A DNA stretch of 64,000 nucleotides. Source: Lateolabrax maculatus. Taxonomy: Eukaryota > Chordata > Actinopteri > Acropomatiformes > Lateolabracidae. Below, piece after piece: positions 48,924 through 62,700 of the stretch. The position numbers were made by a program, and so were the translations under genes. A model generated the notes under the pieces. That model searched no databases. It was given only the letters and a program-made list of their open reading frames with translations, and was not told where the DNA came from. The DNA lies in the NCBI GenBank assembly GCA_031216445.1, contig CM062213.1, positions 12,153,501 through 12,217,500 of the forward strand, in the 5' to 3' direction. Numbering within the stretch: position 1 is the stretch's first letter; the number at the start of each line of letters is the position of its first letter.

Positions 48924-51900
48924 TTAAAATATGCTGCACACGTCCTGATTACAAAACTCCAAGATATCTGTTGTAAGGAAAACAGATGTAAACATTAGCA
49001 TTATTGTCATGTGTAAGGGGCAGTGTAATTATATATTTGACAATCAGGTGAGTGTATTTGATCGGAGTCGTACCAGAGTGTGTGCAGTTGAAGACAGTTT
49101 CTGCGTGATGGTAAAACTCTTCTCCGAGGATGGAGCGGTAGTCCATGTGGCTTGTGTGGACAAAACACTGAGTTGCATCTTTGAATAGAAGATCACTTTC
49201 TCCATATTGCTGAGACTCAAAGAGCTTGAACTCTGTGTCTGGGTTGGCTGCCAAAGTTTCCTATTAGATTAAAAAAATCGGTTTGAAATTAGAAATAATA
49301 TCACCAAACAATCCCCATTACCTTTCTGCAATGTCAAAGATCACAATTTGACTGTCTGTTATGTTTTCTGTTAGTATTCAACAGTAGACTAGAGCTGCTA
49401 TTGGACCTCAAAATTGTTTTGGTACCAACTGAAATGTGTCCATAGTACAGTAAAACATATCTTGTAAGGCTGCTTGTGTTCAGACAACTTAACCAATTGA
49501 GAAATTTGACTCAAACTCAAACTATATTCCAGATTTGTACTTTCTGCTATCCGAAGAATAAACTACTTTGTATCAAATTAAGTATAGAGTTTCTGTCTTT
49601 TGTATTTCAGTGTTTGGTTCCTTCAAACCTGATACTGGTTATTTATTTTAATGTTATTGAAGGCTGAACAAGAAGAAGAAAATCAACTACAACAGCCTCT
49701 TCAAGACTTTCATACCTCATCTGTCCCAGGCTGCACTTTTAAAGGTTAACTTTAAGTGATCGAAGTGCTGCTGGGTCATAGCGAGAGAACTACAAACATA
49801 CACTATCTTGATGACTTCACGAGGCAGCAGAGTCCTCTGCCATGCTGACTGTCCACCATGGCATGAAGTGTGTACAAGGAAAACCTGATTCAAAACATCC
49901 CATTTAATTAAAATAATCTGTTCTCATAAGCTGACCTGTGACTTCATGAGGAAGTCGTACACTCGAGCCGTGAGCACTGGCCGTGTCATGATGGTGTTCG
50001 GTGGGATGACTCCGAGGTTGCAGCTCTCCCACTCTGACAGCGGGGCCCGACGACCATCACCACACAGCAGCTCAAAGTCTGATGACGTCCACCCCTCAGC
50101 CCAACCGGTGGGACTCAAACCTGGAGTACAACATGACAAAGATATGATGTAATATAATAAACGTACAGTGTATGTTAGCATCAGTGGGAGTTCATGTCAA
50201 AACATCATCTCGAATATCTCACTGAGGATGTTAGCAAGAAGGTTGTGCTGGTCAAGGAAGGCCACGTCGCCGTAGCTTTTACCACTGGGATCTCCAACAA
50301 GACACCTATGAAAAATGAGTAAAGTATCTTAAAACTAGGACAAATAAAACTAAGGACCATCTTAATGACTGGATTAAACAAAAGATAAGTGAGAAAATAT
50401 GCCTTGTCATAATTTTCATGAAAACTATTTAAACGCTCCACACCAGCAATCAAACATGACCAGAAAAAGCTGCGGTTCAAATGAGCCAGAGCGCATACCT
50501 TAAAGCCCCCATGTTGCCATAGTAACGCTCATTGTGGTTGTCAGCACAGCGTTTGGTGGCAGCCTCCCCTGTGCCTCCCATACACACTTTACACAGATTA
50601 CCCTGAGTGCCTGGAAGACAACCTTTCCAAAACACCTTGTTGTATACTAAGAAAACACAAAGCGGTACAATGCGGTTATACTGTGTGTGAGGTTTAGTGC
50701 AATAACGCTGTTTGATTAGACAAGCAGCCAACGGTAGAAAGTGCCACAAGAGGTCCCAGCACACAGAGAAGAGATGTAATTCAATAAAGCTTTTTGTGCA
50801 GGGCTCCATATGGTTGATTCAAAGCAGTACCTTGGTTTGGATCGCAGGGGGAGCTGCTGTTGTGCTCCAGACTTAACCTGTGTCTGTATGGCAGCAGCCA
50901 GCCTGCTGGGCTGTACATGTGGCCGTGACAGGAGCGACGGCCTCCGAGGTTCCCGATGAATATGTTTCGGCTGGAGCGCTTTGCCACTGCCACGCCCACC
51001 ACTGAGGGCAAAACTGAGGGGAGAGACAGTGTAAAGACAATAATCACATCAGCTGCTAAGATTACTTGGTCATTTACTTATCATGTCTTACCATCTGTCT
51101 CTAAGTGGGTTGATCCTTCAGCAGGCACACATTTTCCTTCTTTCTCTGAGAGTAAGAGAAACACAGTGGAAGAACAATATTTGTGTAGTGATCATTTAAG
51201 AGTTTCCTTTTATAGTATATTTTATTATTATGGGCAGTTAAGGCGTCTACATTTTGTTACAATGACTATGTTAGTACATTGCCTTATTATTTATACAAAT
51301 TAAAATAAAAGAGAATAGAAAAGTTTTGTTGGTTAAACGTAGCGTTTGTCATCATAGCAGTAGCCTGTTGGCTGTGTGTAAATGTATTTTGAGAATAGAT
51401 TTTAGTAGAAAAACAATGTAACAGAGTCTTACCATAATATTCAGTGACTACAGGGACAAGACCACATTTTCCTGCGATGAAAGAGTGAGTTGCATCCAGC
51501 GAGACAGCGTCCACCTCGTCCCTCTGTGGGGATGTTGAGAGAGTGCACAGGTGGTTGCAGCTTTAATTATCGTTGTTTTTCAAGTCTAATAAAACTTAAA
51601 ATATCCCAACCATCCTGTGTTTTATATTACTGAAATGACTCACCTTAATTTTTTCGACACAGTTGCGCATTGAGGACGCTCTAACACACACCAGCGGGTC
51701 TGACTTTATATTGAGAGCCCACTGCTCACATTTCTTCTGCTCGGCATGGCTAATACAGCACCATCGCACAACACTGTCCTCCAGTGAACTTCCTGCACAC
51801 ATGAGGTCATAAAATCACAGCCACAGTCTGTTTTGAACATATACATTAACAACCATACACCCATGTGGGTAAGCACCTTCATGTCCAAGACCTTTGAGGA

Positions 51901-54900
51901 GTGCCACATAATCCAGCCCCAGCACCTGACTGACATCCATGTCATCGGGCAGAACAGCTAGTTTATCTGTCGCATCTTTGAAGAGAAGGTCATATTCTCC
52001 AAAAGAAGATGAGTTGAAGAGTTGGAAGCGCTGCCTCTCTCTTCCACGTTGGCCGAACAGCATCTAAACAATAATAAGAATCCTTTGAAGAATCTTTGAT
52101 TGGGATAAAATGTGGAAACAAAGTGTGCGACACTTGTGGGCAAAAGTGTAAAAAAGGATATGCCAAAAAAAGTACCTGCACCGTCAGTAGAAATTTGCGA
52201 GCAACCTTGCGAAAGTTAAATCTGGTGACCATGCCGCCTCCTGGACCACGTCCCAGATTACAGTTTCTGTAGTGGCTGAGAGGAGCTTGTGTGCCATCAG
52301 TGCACAGTAACCTGAACTCATCTCGATCACCGTCTGAGAGAACAAACAGAACATGAAAAAGAGGCAGAAAAAACAGATCTTACAATCTTTAAAAAAATAT
52401 TTTTTTCCTGTTTGATTCTGTAAATCTTCACACTTCATCGAAAACACCACTTATGACCCGAATGTTTTTTACTGAAGTGATTTTAAACTGGATGTTGTTA
52501 AATATTATTAATTATATAAAAGCAGATCTTGTTTTAATACAAGACAGAGTGATTCTGGAATTGTCAATGTTTAGGTTTGATCTCTATCTTTTTTTTCAGC
52601 AGATTTGATTGGTTTTGAATTGTACTGCTACTGTACTGTGTTTTTTCGTGTATTTGGTGTGTCTTCTTTGGCATTTTTGCTTTTATTAAATGTGCGGAGA
52701 ATAGAGTGCTAATATGAAACAAAAAGCAAGAGATATGAGGGACGATATACAAAAGAAAACCCTTGCTGGACTCAAACTGGTCAGCATCTTAAACCCCCTC
52801 AGGCCACCAGGTCGCCTCAGAAAAGTTTTAAAATTATAACAGAATAAATGAATAGTAAGTTACAATAGAAGTTCAATGAAATAATTTACCTTCGATACTT
52901 TCAAGAGCTAAATGGTCCACAAATGCAACATCTCCTGCTCCGATCCGGAGACATCTGTGACAGAGCACAAGAGGCAATAGAAGAATGACATTTCTATGTC
53001 TACATGCCATAAATATAGCAAATGTGCATCGTAAGTTGGGAGCTTGTTGATCATTTGTTGAGCCTGACCTGAGGGCCCCTTGGCTGTTGTAGAAGGGCTC
53101 ACTGTGGGACGTTTCACAGTGATAATTCTTCTGGCGAATGTAGGACTTCTGGCCTTGGCACAGAGTGCACAGACTTGGTGCCATGGCAGCAGCTCCAGGA
53201 ATACAGCTGGCATTGAAAAAGGTACTGACGTCTGCTCGAGAGGAGAAAAACAAGTCAGGGGATCGAAAAACCAGAGGACCAGAAATGGCAAAATAGAAAG
53301 AAGAAGCTTCCAAACTGCACTGTTTTGCTGGCAGCTGATTATAATCTCTTTACCCTGACTGAGCGGCTGCTCCTTTGACCAGCTCAGGTAGTTGCGGGAC
53401 AGCAGGAAGCCGAGTGGAAGACTCCATCCAGCCGTCCATCGAACCCCACTGTGACAGCTCCTGTGGCCCTGCAGGGATCGTATGTCCAAAGTGCTGTTTC
53501 TCACCACAGCCACAGACAGGATACAGCCTCCTGCAGGACTCAGTGTAGACACAGATGGACATACACAGACAGGTATACTGACTCAGACACTAGTGGTGAA
53601 GAGACAAGCTGAAGTGTCTCAGAAATGTGAGAGAAAAACCTACCGTCACTGTATATCTCCTTGGCGATGACAACAAGGCCAAACTGTTTCACAGCAGAAT
53701 AAACTTCTCCTGCATCTAACGTCACTAGATCAGCACGGTTAGCCTGAAACAAAGAATTAGAGTTCATACACCTTTAAAGGCTTTCATTATACAAAATCAC
53801 CCAAGAGAGATTAATCATGCATGCCAATCATATTAATCAAGTAATCAAAGTAATCCTTTCACTTTTCCAGATTTGGTAGTGTTGTTAATTCAAAACACCA
53901 AAACATTGTCATATGTAATTTAATCAAGGAAGCATTTCTGTCACCCTGGGGCATTTTGTTAAAGCACTTTTTTAGTTATGATGGATGTCTGTATGAAAAC
54001 AGTGCACGTCAATGGTTTCGGCTCTTCCTGGTTTCAGGTTGTCATCAAGAATAGAGTTAAACCGATAAAGTTCAACACATTGCACTACAGAAATGCCAAA
54101 GCTATGTTTAAGGTTATTTAGAAACAGTATCTACATTACATAGTCTGTCCATCAGGGAGTACTGACAAGTTGATTTTTCCACTTTTAAAATGGCCTTTTC
54201 ATTTATTCCAAATGTAAGGGATCCTGATACGAAAAGTTTATATTAAAAAATATTGATAATGCCCTCAAAAATCCAGCATCGGACTCGCTTTAAAAAAACA
54301 GTTTGACCTTATAAATTGTTGCCCATAGCTTTACAAACCCCCTGATCTTCTGTAAGAATTAATACAACAGATTTTGCAGATTTTGCATTTGATTCAAAAA
54401 CATTTTTTTATTTTCTTTTCCAACTCAGGTTTTTATTTTCAAGTAATTGTCAAGAAACTGTTTATTGTATAATCTGAAGCTGTGATACTCTACTACAAAA
54501 AGACACACAAACCTCCTGTGGCTGTTATTTGGTACGGTGACTTCTCTCTCCTTTGCCCACCTTTTTGCAAGAATTCTGATATTTAAGGTGAAGGATGGCT
54601 CACCCTGATCCTGTCGATGCAGTCAGTCGTGCTGGAGGCTCGTATGCATGAGAGTCTGGCAAAAGCTGCCACAGCAGCTGGCGGCAGCACTGCCACCAGA
54701 GCTTTAGCTAGTTCTGCACACTTCCTCTGTTCAGGATCTGACACTGTGCACCACCGCATCTTCTTAGCTAACATGTAAGAAATAGTACAGACAGTCCACA
54801 CAAGTTAATCAGAAGGGGAATAAATACATTTTGTACGGACTTTGTTATTTGTCAACTTTATGCATATTTGTATTTTAGTACGATGCAGGTTTTTAATGAA

Positions 54901-55177
54901 TTTCTTTGTGGATTAATTAATTCAGAAGATTTAAAGAAATTTGCATTCTGGTAAACTGAAATGATTTAACAACATTTATAATATTTAAATCAGTTTTAAT
55001 AATGTCCACAAAAAGCTGCAAAAAGCCAACATCTACAAAAAATGAAAAACTTAGAACATTCAACAACACAATGAGACTGAATATGAACATTAAATAACTT
55101 AACAATGTTAAAAAAAACTCACCCCTGACACAGCAGACAAGGATGAAAAAGAGTAAAATGGCATTAAGTCCTCGCAT
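48924..55177 (-). CDS. Secreted bilobal transferrin-family protein without a canonical iron site
   Basis: Seventeen exons: 55177-55123, 54767-54604, 53743-53644, 53530-53354, 53231-53069, 52954-52890, 52333-52176, 52063-51877, 51792-51644, 51523-51433, 51145-51092, 51013-50831, 50646-50499, 50305-50223, 50120-49936, 49260-49074, 48967-48924. Phases agree throughout; 730 aa. It has a signal peptide (MRGLNAILLFFILVCCVRA) and two transferrin lobes (about 22-350 and 360-716), each with RWC, VAV, SCH, AGW, GDVAF, LLC-DG and DLLFKDAT blocks, and a short tail CNQDVCSIF with no GPI signal. Exon number equals that of vertebrate transferrin. The ligand Asp is present in both lobes (83, 416), but both ligand Tyr and the His are replaced in each lobe, and the anion-site Arg is gone. 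Nearest relatives I can suggest are melanotransferrin and fish otolith matrix protein 1, but OMP-1 is reported as a shorter protein. It is likely extracellular; function unknown. Confidence 0.88.
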
Positions 55178-55782
55178 TGTGTCCTGCCACTTGTGATTAA
55201 ACCTGTCTTATTCAGTCTGCAAAGCACAACAGACTGCTGTCTTTTCTGTTAGTCTCAAATCCCAGATACTCCTGGATAGATTTTCCGAAGTATCAGAGGC
55301 ACTGGCACTGACGGATACATAGAAAACCTATTGCGCAAGGGCAGCTCCACTGAACAGTAAAGTCACTTTTTTCACACATATGGAAAATATTTAGCACCAT
55401 CTGTCACAAGGACGACCCCTAGCCAATGTTTTTGTAGATTTTAAGTGTAGATGTAGCAGTGAAAGTTGCTGGAAGGAACTTGGCTTTAATGTTTTGGGAC
55501 ATGCTCTGTCAATTTTAAGACAGTTTACATGATATTTAACAAGAATAAATAGCAATAAGATGACAATATTCACTTAAAAGTTGAGTGTGGTAGAGGTATA
55601 AATGTTCAATCTAAAAAAACAAGCAAGCTTATAGCAAAGTATGTATCAGCTGGTGAAAAGTTTTCTTATTCAATTCACGTGTCAGTCTTCATGTTATTTT
55701 AAGGAATGTGATCCAAGCAGATGAGCAACAGCTCAAACGATCAGCAGGTGTCAATACTTTGTGTGTGAGGCACTGTTTCCTG

Positions 55783-58700
55783 TCATGTTGTAAACACCGC
55801 GTGATCCGTTTGCATGTCTCCTGTTTTCCGAAGGAGAAAAGAAACTCCTGATGCATGAAGAACAGTCTGTAAATGTTGGATCCTCTCTGCAAGTAGCAAG
55901 ATAGTTGGTTTCCTTTTTGCCAGTTCAGTGGACAGTCTGTCGATGCGCTCCTCCAACTGTCAACATCAAAAACATCACCTCAGTCAAATAACTTTGAGTG
56001 TCAGTGATTTCATATCGTTTACTCTTATCTGACATCTGATTGCTGCCTTTTCACAGCCGATGATCTATTGTCCACAAAAGAATGCATGCACAATTTAAGC
56101 CATCAGTGTGTTAGTAATTTGGAAAGTTTTTGTATTTGTTAGTTACAGTTAGTTGTAGTAATAGAGGTTATACACTTTACAAGTATCAAGTTCTGATAAA
56201 TCATGCTTAAAGAACTTAAATCACCTTGACTGGTGTGGCCATGAACTTACAAAACATGTTTTCAGATTAATTATTGATAATTTAGCCAAGAATGCAATTT
56301 AATCAGGATACACTTGATTTATATTCTCTAAGCTCAATGCTGATGTTTCAAATTTCAACAACGAAATTTGGAGATTTGGGATGCAACAACTAAACCAGGA
56401 CTGTATCTTTAAGAAACTAATCACACACTATCATCTCTAAAGTGTAAACTCCAAATGTAAGCACCTCCCAAATGTTGACAATCCTGTACTTGTGCTGTTG
56501 CACTGTTTGCCAAATTTAAATGAAACAGACATATTTATCTTATCTTCTTACCTCCTTCAAATCTTGACAAACAGCATTTCTTTCCATTTGTTCATCTCTT
56601 CCAGTGGTCTGCAGCCAACTTTGTAATACCTCTTTCAGTTTCTGCCATGCCCTGAGTGTACACACACAATCAAACACCAGTGACTATGTAGATAATGTGT
56701 TCAACAACACAAGAAGAATGGAAAAACTGTGCTTGCAGATTTCCTACCTGAGCTGCTTCCTGTCCTGTTGGTATGTCTTCATGTCCAGCTGGATGCTGAG
56801 CAGCTCTCTCGTCAGAGCTGAAGTTGGATCTGTCGCTGCATCTTCAGTTTCTCCACTGGATGCTCTCAGATGTATGTCTTGAAGAAGCACAAGAAAATGT
56901 TGTTTGTGATGTTCTGCATAACCCAAGCTTGAAATCGTGTTATTTTATGATGAATTAAAAGAATAACTCATACTGGTCCCAGTGGTCATAAAAGCAGAGG
57001 GGGGTAAAAGAACGTCTTGGTTTTCCTGAGTAGAGTCCATAGTGGATGTGTGAGGTTCAGAGGGTGACACATTAGATATGATGATGCTCTGATGTGTGGA
57101 GGAAACGGGGACTTTGGCAGGATGGAGGCAGGACAACACTGTACTGCCTCCCTGTGAACTGAGCTGCAAGGGTTTTGGAGCTGCTTCAGTGCTGGTGAAG
57201 GCAGACTGCTTTTGGGTGCTAGAAAACAAGAGAAAACGCTTTTGTTGGTCCTTCCGCTGAGTGAGAAAAATGTTTAACATGATGTTTTATAATTTGAAAT
57301 CTAGTATTTAAAAACAATGTAATGTATGTTGATTGTGTAAAATTTGATTGCTGATTGTGTTACTTCAGTGAGGACTCAAAAACCTCCGGGCAGCGACGTG
57401 GCTGACGTCGAGGTGTACGGCTGAGTAGTCTGCAAAAAGAAAAAAAAAAAAAGAGAAAAACTCTGTAAGACAGTCCATGTGTTGAACACAGACTCACAGC
57501 CTGTCAGATGCTCAGACTCACAGCTTGCTAAGCACTTCATCTTCAGCTTCCTGCACACTCTTCAGTCCAGGCGTACTCAAACAAAAGGTCACGCTCTTTT
57601 TTGGGGGTTGACCTTTGACCTCTTGCTCTCTTCGTGGTTTACACAGCGCCCGCTGCTTCCACCGCATAGCACAGCGCCTGACCACTCTCTGGAGATGTCG
57701 CGATTTCTGCAGGACACAGGCAGACATAATGAAATGATACGCAAATGTAATGACACAATATTTACTAAACGCACGCGCAAACACCCACCTGCTCTTGGTT
57801 GTGCTGCGTTAGGCTTGTTGTGAGATCGTTCATGTGAGCGGCGTACGTGAGAATGCACGTCACGCCCTCCCTCAGCAGCTGGTCTCTGTAGACCTGTGCA
57901 GCTCTGGCCGCCTGCTCCTGTTTCCTGCGCTGCTCTGTGACCCAGAGCCTCCATCCGTACAACACCTGCAGTAGGTTCACAAAACAGCGTCACGACACGT
58001 GAAACCTTGTGAGCACCAATTCTACAATTCAGTGCTCAATTTTGCAGTGAGAGAAGAATGTGCAGGCAGGTGTTACCTTGGCCTGAAGGGTGAGGGACCA
58101 GTGCCAGAGCGCTCGCTCCGTCTGCTTAGCTTCTCTCTGTCTGTGCTGCAGCTGTTAGCAGGAAGGAAACCAAAGTCACAGCCAGTTTAACTTTACTAAA
58201 TAAAACTACATATATCAGTCTGACCTTGATAAATACTCCAATGTTCCAGTAGTAGTAGTTACTTGCTCCTCATGACAAATAAACTGATCTTCATGTGCAA
58301 AATCAGTGGCGTTTAAGAGGCTAAAGTGTTTTCCACATGTGAAAAAAAATATTAACGAACCTTAAGTTTCCACTGTTCAAAGTATGTTTGGTCCATCTTT
58401 AATCTCAGCAAAAGGAGTCCCTGTCGTTTCATTACCTATGAAATAATCATATTATTAAAAATTCATGTTAAAGAAATTCATGAAGTCAACAGTGTGGCTT
58501 TATACAACAGTTAAGGGATAATGAAGTGCCAACCTTATTTCTCTGATGTTGATAGTGATGCTTGTTCCATGCTTTCATTGCTTTAGAAAGGAGTTGGGAC
58601 TCATGACACTTTCTGGCTTTTTCCATGCATATCCTCTCTCTCCGAGCCTCCCTGGTTTGCTTCCTCCATTGTCTGAGAGACCGCAGCAGCCGCACTAAAG

Positions 58701-59700
58701 ACAGGAAATGTCAAGTAAAAAATTGTAGAACGATTCAGGTACACATGCCTTATCTTAATGGTAGAATTCTGACACAACATTAACTTAATAGTTGTCCAAC
58801 CTGTGCTGGACTATGAAAAAATAGTACTTGTTAAATACTTTGCAGGGAAGTGACACTCACATAAGAACAGAACAGAAAATATATATTGAAATGGACCTGA
58901 AATACTAGATACTGCATGTATTCAGTGTACGGAGTTGTGTTTTTACCTTGATTTATGGACCTCTGAGCCTGGCTCACTGCTTCCCTCTCCTGGTGGCGCT
59001 TTGACACTGCATGTTGGGTTAGTTTTCTCCAAGCAAGAAACGCCTTGACAGATTTATTGCAAAGAAAGCAATGACCAATGAGCAAAGATTCCCACAAAGG
59101 AATAACTATGATATTTTTGCATATGAGGGCACCAGACTGCTTTATAACCTTAAGCTGAAGGAGGTGCTGAAAGTGATTCTGTGCTTGTCGCTCCATGGCC
59201 CTGACCTCTATCAGCGACACTGCGTTCTCCCTCCAAACACACAGAACCTTCCTGAAGAGAGATATTATTGAGATTGAGGAGATAAAGCTGATATGAAACA
59301 TTCAGATGTAGGAAATGGGAACAGGCGGTAGGTCAGTGACACAGTGTTTCATTGATCATACACCAGTGGTTTCTAATTAAAAAAAATTAAAACTCAGACA
59401 ATTTGCATTCAATACCTGAGAAAGTTCAGTTTTTGTTGTCTGTAAAGTTCTTCTGCACGACCATAGATCTGAGACATCTGTAGGTGGTGTGTCTGTGAAC
59501 ACATCAGGACACAGTGTATCTTTAACATTATCTTTATTATTCCAACCATAAGAAATCATGTGATTACAAATGCTGATGTACCTTCCAGGCCACAAACGTG
59601 TGCGTGAGAAGTTTAACTTCATGGTAACGCTCCATCTGCTTCAGTCTGCTTTTCTTCACTCTCTGGCTCTGAACAAACTGAGCAAACACACAAGAGTCAC

Positions 59701-59738
<38 letters not shown>

Positions 59739-62700
59739 CTGGAACAGATAACTGTGCATCTTATTTGTGTTGGTACCATTGCTTCCTTGATCTTCTTAAA
59801 AATATGAACATAAAATTGGATTATAAAACATATTTTAAATGAAACGCATATGTAGGTCTTGTAATACTGAACAAATTAAGAAGAGGAGAACATGCTGATG
59901 CAAACGCATCAGCATGTTGTTAACGCTTCAGTTCCTGTCTCTTTTTTAACCCTTTAGCCAAAAAAACTGCTGATCAGATATTATGTGAGCAGATGTTGTG
60001 CAAACAGGATAGAGCAAATACAACAGAGTCACCTTTTTCCATTTTTCCACAGCCCATCTCATGCAACACAGGTCCCCCTGATGACAAGCCTGCTGCTCTT
60101 GATTTCTCCTGACACGCAAACAAATAAGTTCAAAAATACGTGTTAGCTAACAGACCAGCAACTTCGCCACTCTACTCAAAATCTCGAGCAGCACTTAGTT
60201 TGCGTCACCTGTCTCGTATCTCAGTGCTGTTGTCCTTCCACTGTGTCACTGTCTTGTGGAGAAGTCTGTGCAGGTACAGACGGTCTGAAACCTCCTGTTT
60301 CTCCTCCTCATGGATCTGCTGCTCTGTCCGCTGCCTCCAGCGACCCCAGGCTCGCTCTAAGTGGCACCGCTCCTCGTGTAGAATTGCCTGATAACAGCGA
60401 GTTATCTGTCAGTAACTGATACACAGCTGTGCTCTTAATGACAGTATGCAGTAGTTTGTGTTTCCATTCACAGCTAACATACCATCCGCTCAGAAAGCAT
60501 CAGCTCCTTGTGCTTCTCTGATCGTCCCCACCAGGTGTAAAACGCACAAGTGTACTGACGCTGCCTGATAACACAGTGATCAAATAAATCATATAGAGAC
60601 AACAGAAGGGTCAATCCTGCTTGGTTTGGAAATTAATAACAGCACAAGTACAGTTCAGGGGGTGGTTTGACTCACTGATTATAGACTTCTGCCTTGTGTC
60701 TCCTCTTTTTATGAAGTCTTTTCTGCAGAGTAAACTCAACCCACGAGTTGAAACACAGAGGCAACATGCGTTCAGCAAACCAAATGTCTGCACGACGCTC
60801 CAATTCCTGTAGAAAAACATGAGGTTTGTGAGTTTTTGGCAGATAAATATCTGTCTCTGTAATCCATAGACATGCGTCCTTATCTCAGTATTGCTCATGT
60901 GTTGGCTCTAGAAATACCTGCATGTGTCTCTGTTCAGCAAGTTTCTCTCTCCAGTGGTGAAAACAGCTGCTCAACAGGGATGTGCTGTAAAGACAAAAAC
61001 AATTCCAGTCAAAATGTAAATCCAAACAAGAACAACTTTATATGAAATACGCAACATGTTTGTAGCACGGACGATACAACTTGAAGCCAAAAATACACTT
61101 TTCACTCTAAGGCAACCAAAGCTACTGGTAGGGACTGGGAAATGTAAATAAAAGCACCTGTGGTTAGTCAGTGCCAGTTCTGTTAGGGGTTGAAAACTCT
61201 TGTCTTCCGCCTCCTCCAGACGGTCCTGCCACAGCTTCCAATACCTACTTGTCATCTATGAAAAACACAAACATTAAAAGCTTTGGAAGCTTTAAAAACA
61301 TACTTAAAGTATATAATTGACACTGTGGTATATTGGATGATGGACTGCATTATCACCAAACTCACAGTTTGATGATAATGTTGGACAGCCATGTTGTTGT
61401 TTAGCCGATGTGTTTTGTTCCAGATGACGTTGAGAGAAAGTCCCTGCAGTCCAGCGTGCTGAAACAAGAACACACACTGATCAATACATTAAACTCTCTA
61501 CTTGTCTGCAGTAGGTTTTTTTTTTTTTTTTTTTAATCTTACCAGTAGATGATCATGATGATGTTGACTTGCAATCCTGTTTCTTTCAGCCACCTCTCTG
61601 CACGACGTCACATCTACTGACAAGCTCAAGAATCAAACAACTGTCCTGATAATTATAAGCCCTTACTATCCCTCAGTGGACTACTGATGCTGTACTTGGC
61701 ATGAAAATGGAAGGTGTGTTCATTAGTTTGGATTAGGATACAAGCTCTCCAGTGCTCCAGTGCTCTGCGCTGGGTGCTCTGTACGGCCAAATGCCCTGCA
61801 GCGTGCAAACGGGTTTCCTCGCTCTGTTTGCGATGCAGCGCCCTGGTCCATTTACTCCAACACATCATCACCAGGCGGAGAGAGCAGGCACGCCGAGCCA
61901 CAGCTTTAAAAGAAAAAAAAAAAAGAGAGAGAAAATGAGCAATAAAGCTTAAAATGGTGAACAAGCAGTTGAATGAGAGGGACTATGAATTAACTTTGAC
62001 CTTGAGACTTTTTCTTGGTTTGGAGACAAGACACATAACTTTTCCAATGATGTAATGTTTGTCTTTTCAGTCTGAGGATGAAGTGAACTTCAGCTTTGGA
62101 TTCTTTCTCTCTTTGGCAAAGAGCAACTTTGTGCATTTCCTTCCACTGAAGCCAAATCTTTAAAAAAGAAGATCACATATAACCACACAAAATACAAAGG
62201 AAGAAGATCAATATTCATCACGCATAATGTTGACAATATATGCGTTGGATCATGTCTTTACCCTGCTCTGTAAAGTTAGCGCTCTCTGTTTGAGGGCTTG
62301 GTCTTCTAACGTGTAAAAGTCTTGAAGCTGCTGGAGCCTCATCTGCCACAATCTCCACGTAGAACTGCACAGGTAAAAAAAAAACAGTGTTAAAACCAAT
62401 AATCCACTAAGCATAACAAGTGTACATTCGATTTATAAATATTATGATTTTACTGCAGAGTTGCGAGTCTGTTCTGCTCAGAGGCAGATTCAAGCATCCT
62501 GTTCTTCATTCGCCTCATCTCTGTGAAATCCTCCCATCTGTCCCAGACCAGACGCATCCGTTGCCTGTCAGCTAGTGAAGGACACAGACTGATTAATGAC
62601 AAAACAGCTGCTTGTGGTGTCTAATAAAACATATGGCTTTGATGTTAGATGATACCCCCATTATTTGCGCCAAAAACGTACCAAATGACTGAGCATTTTG

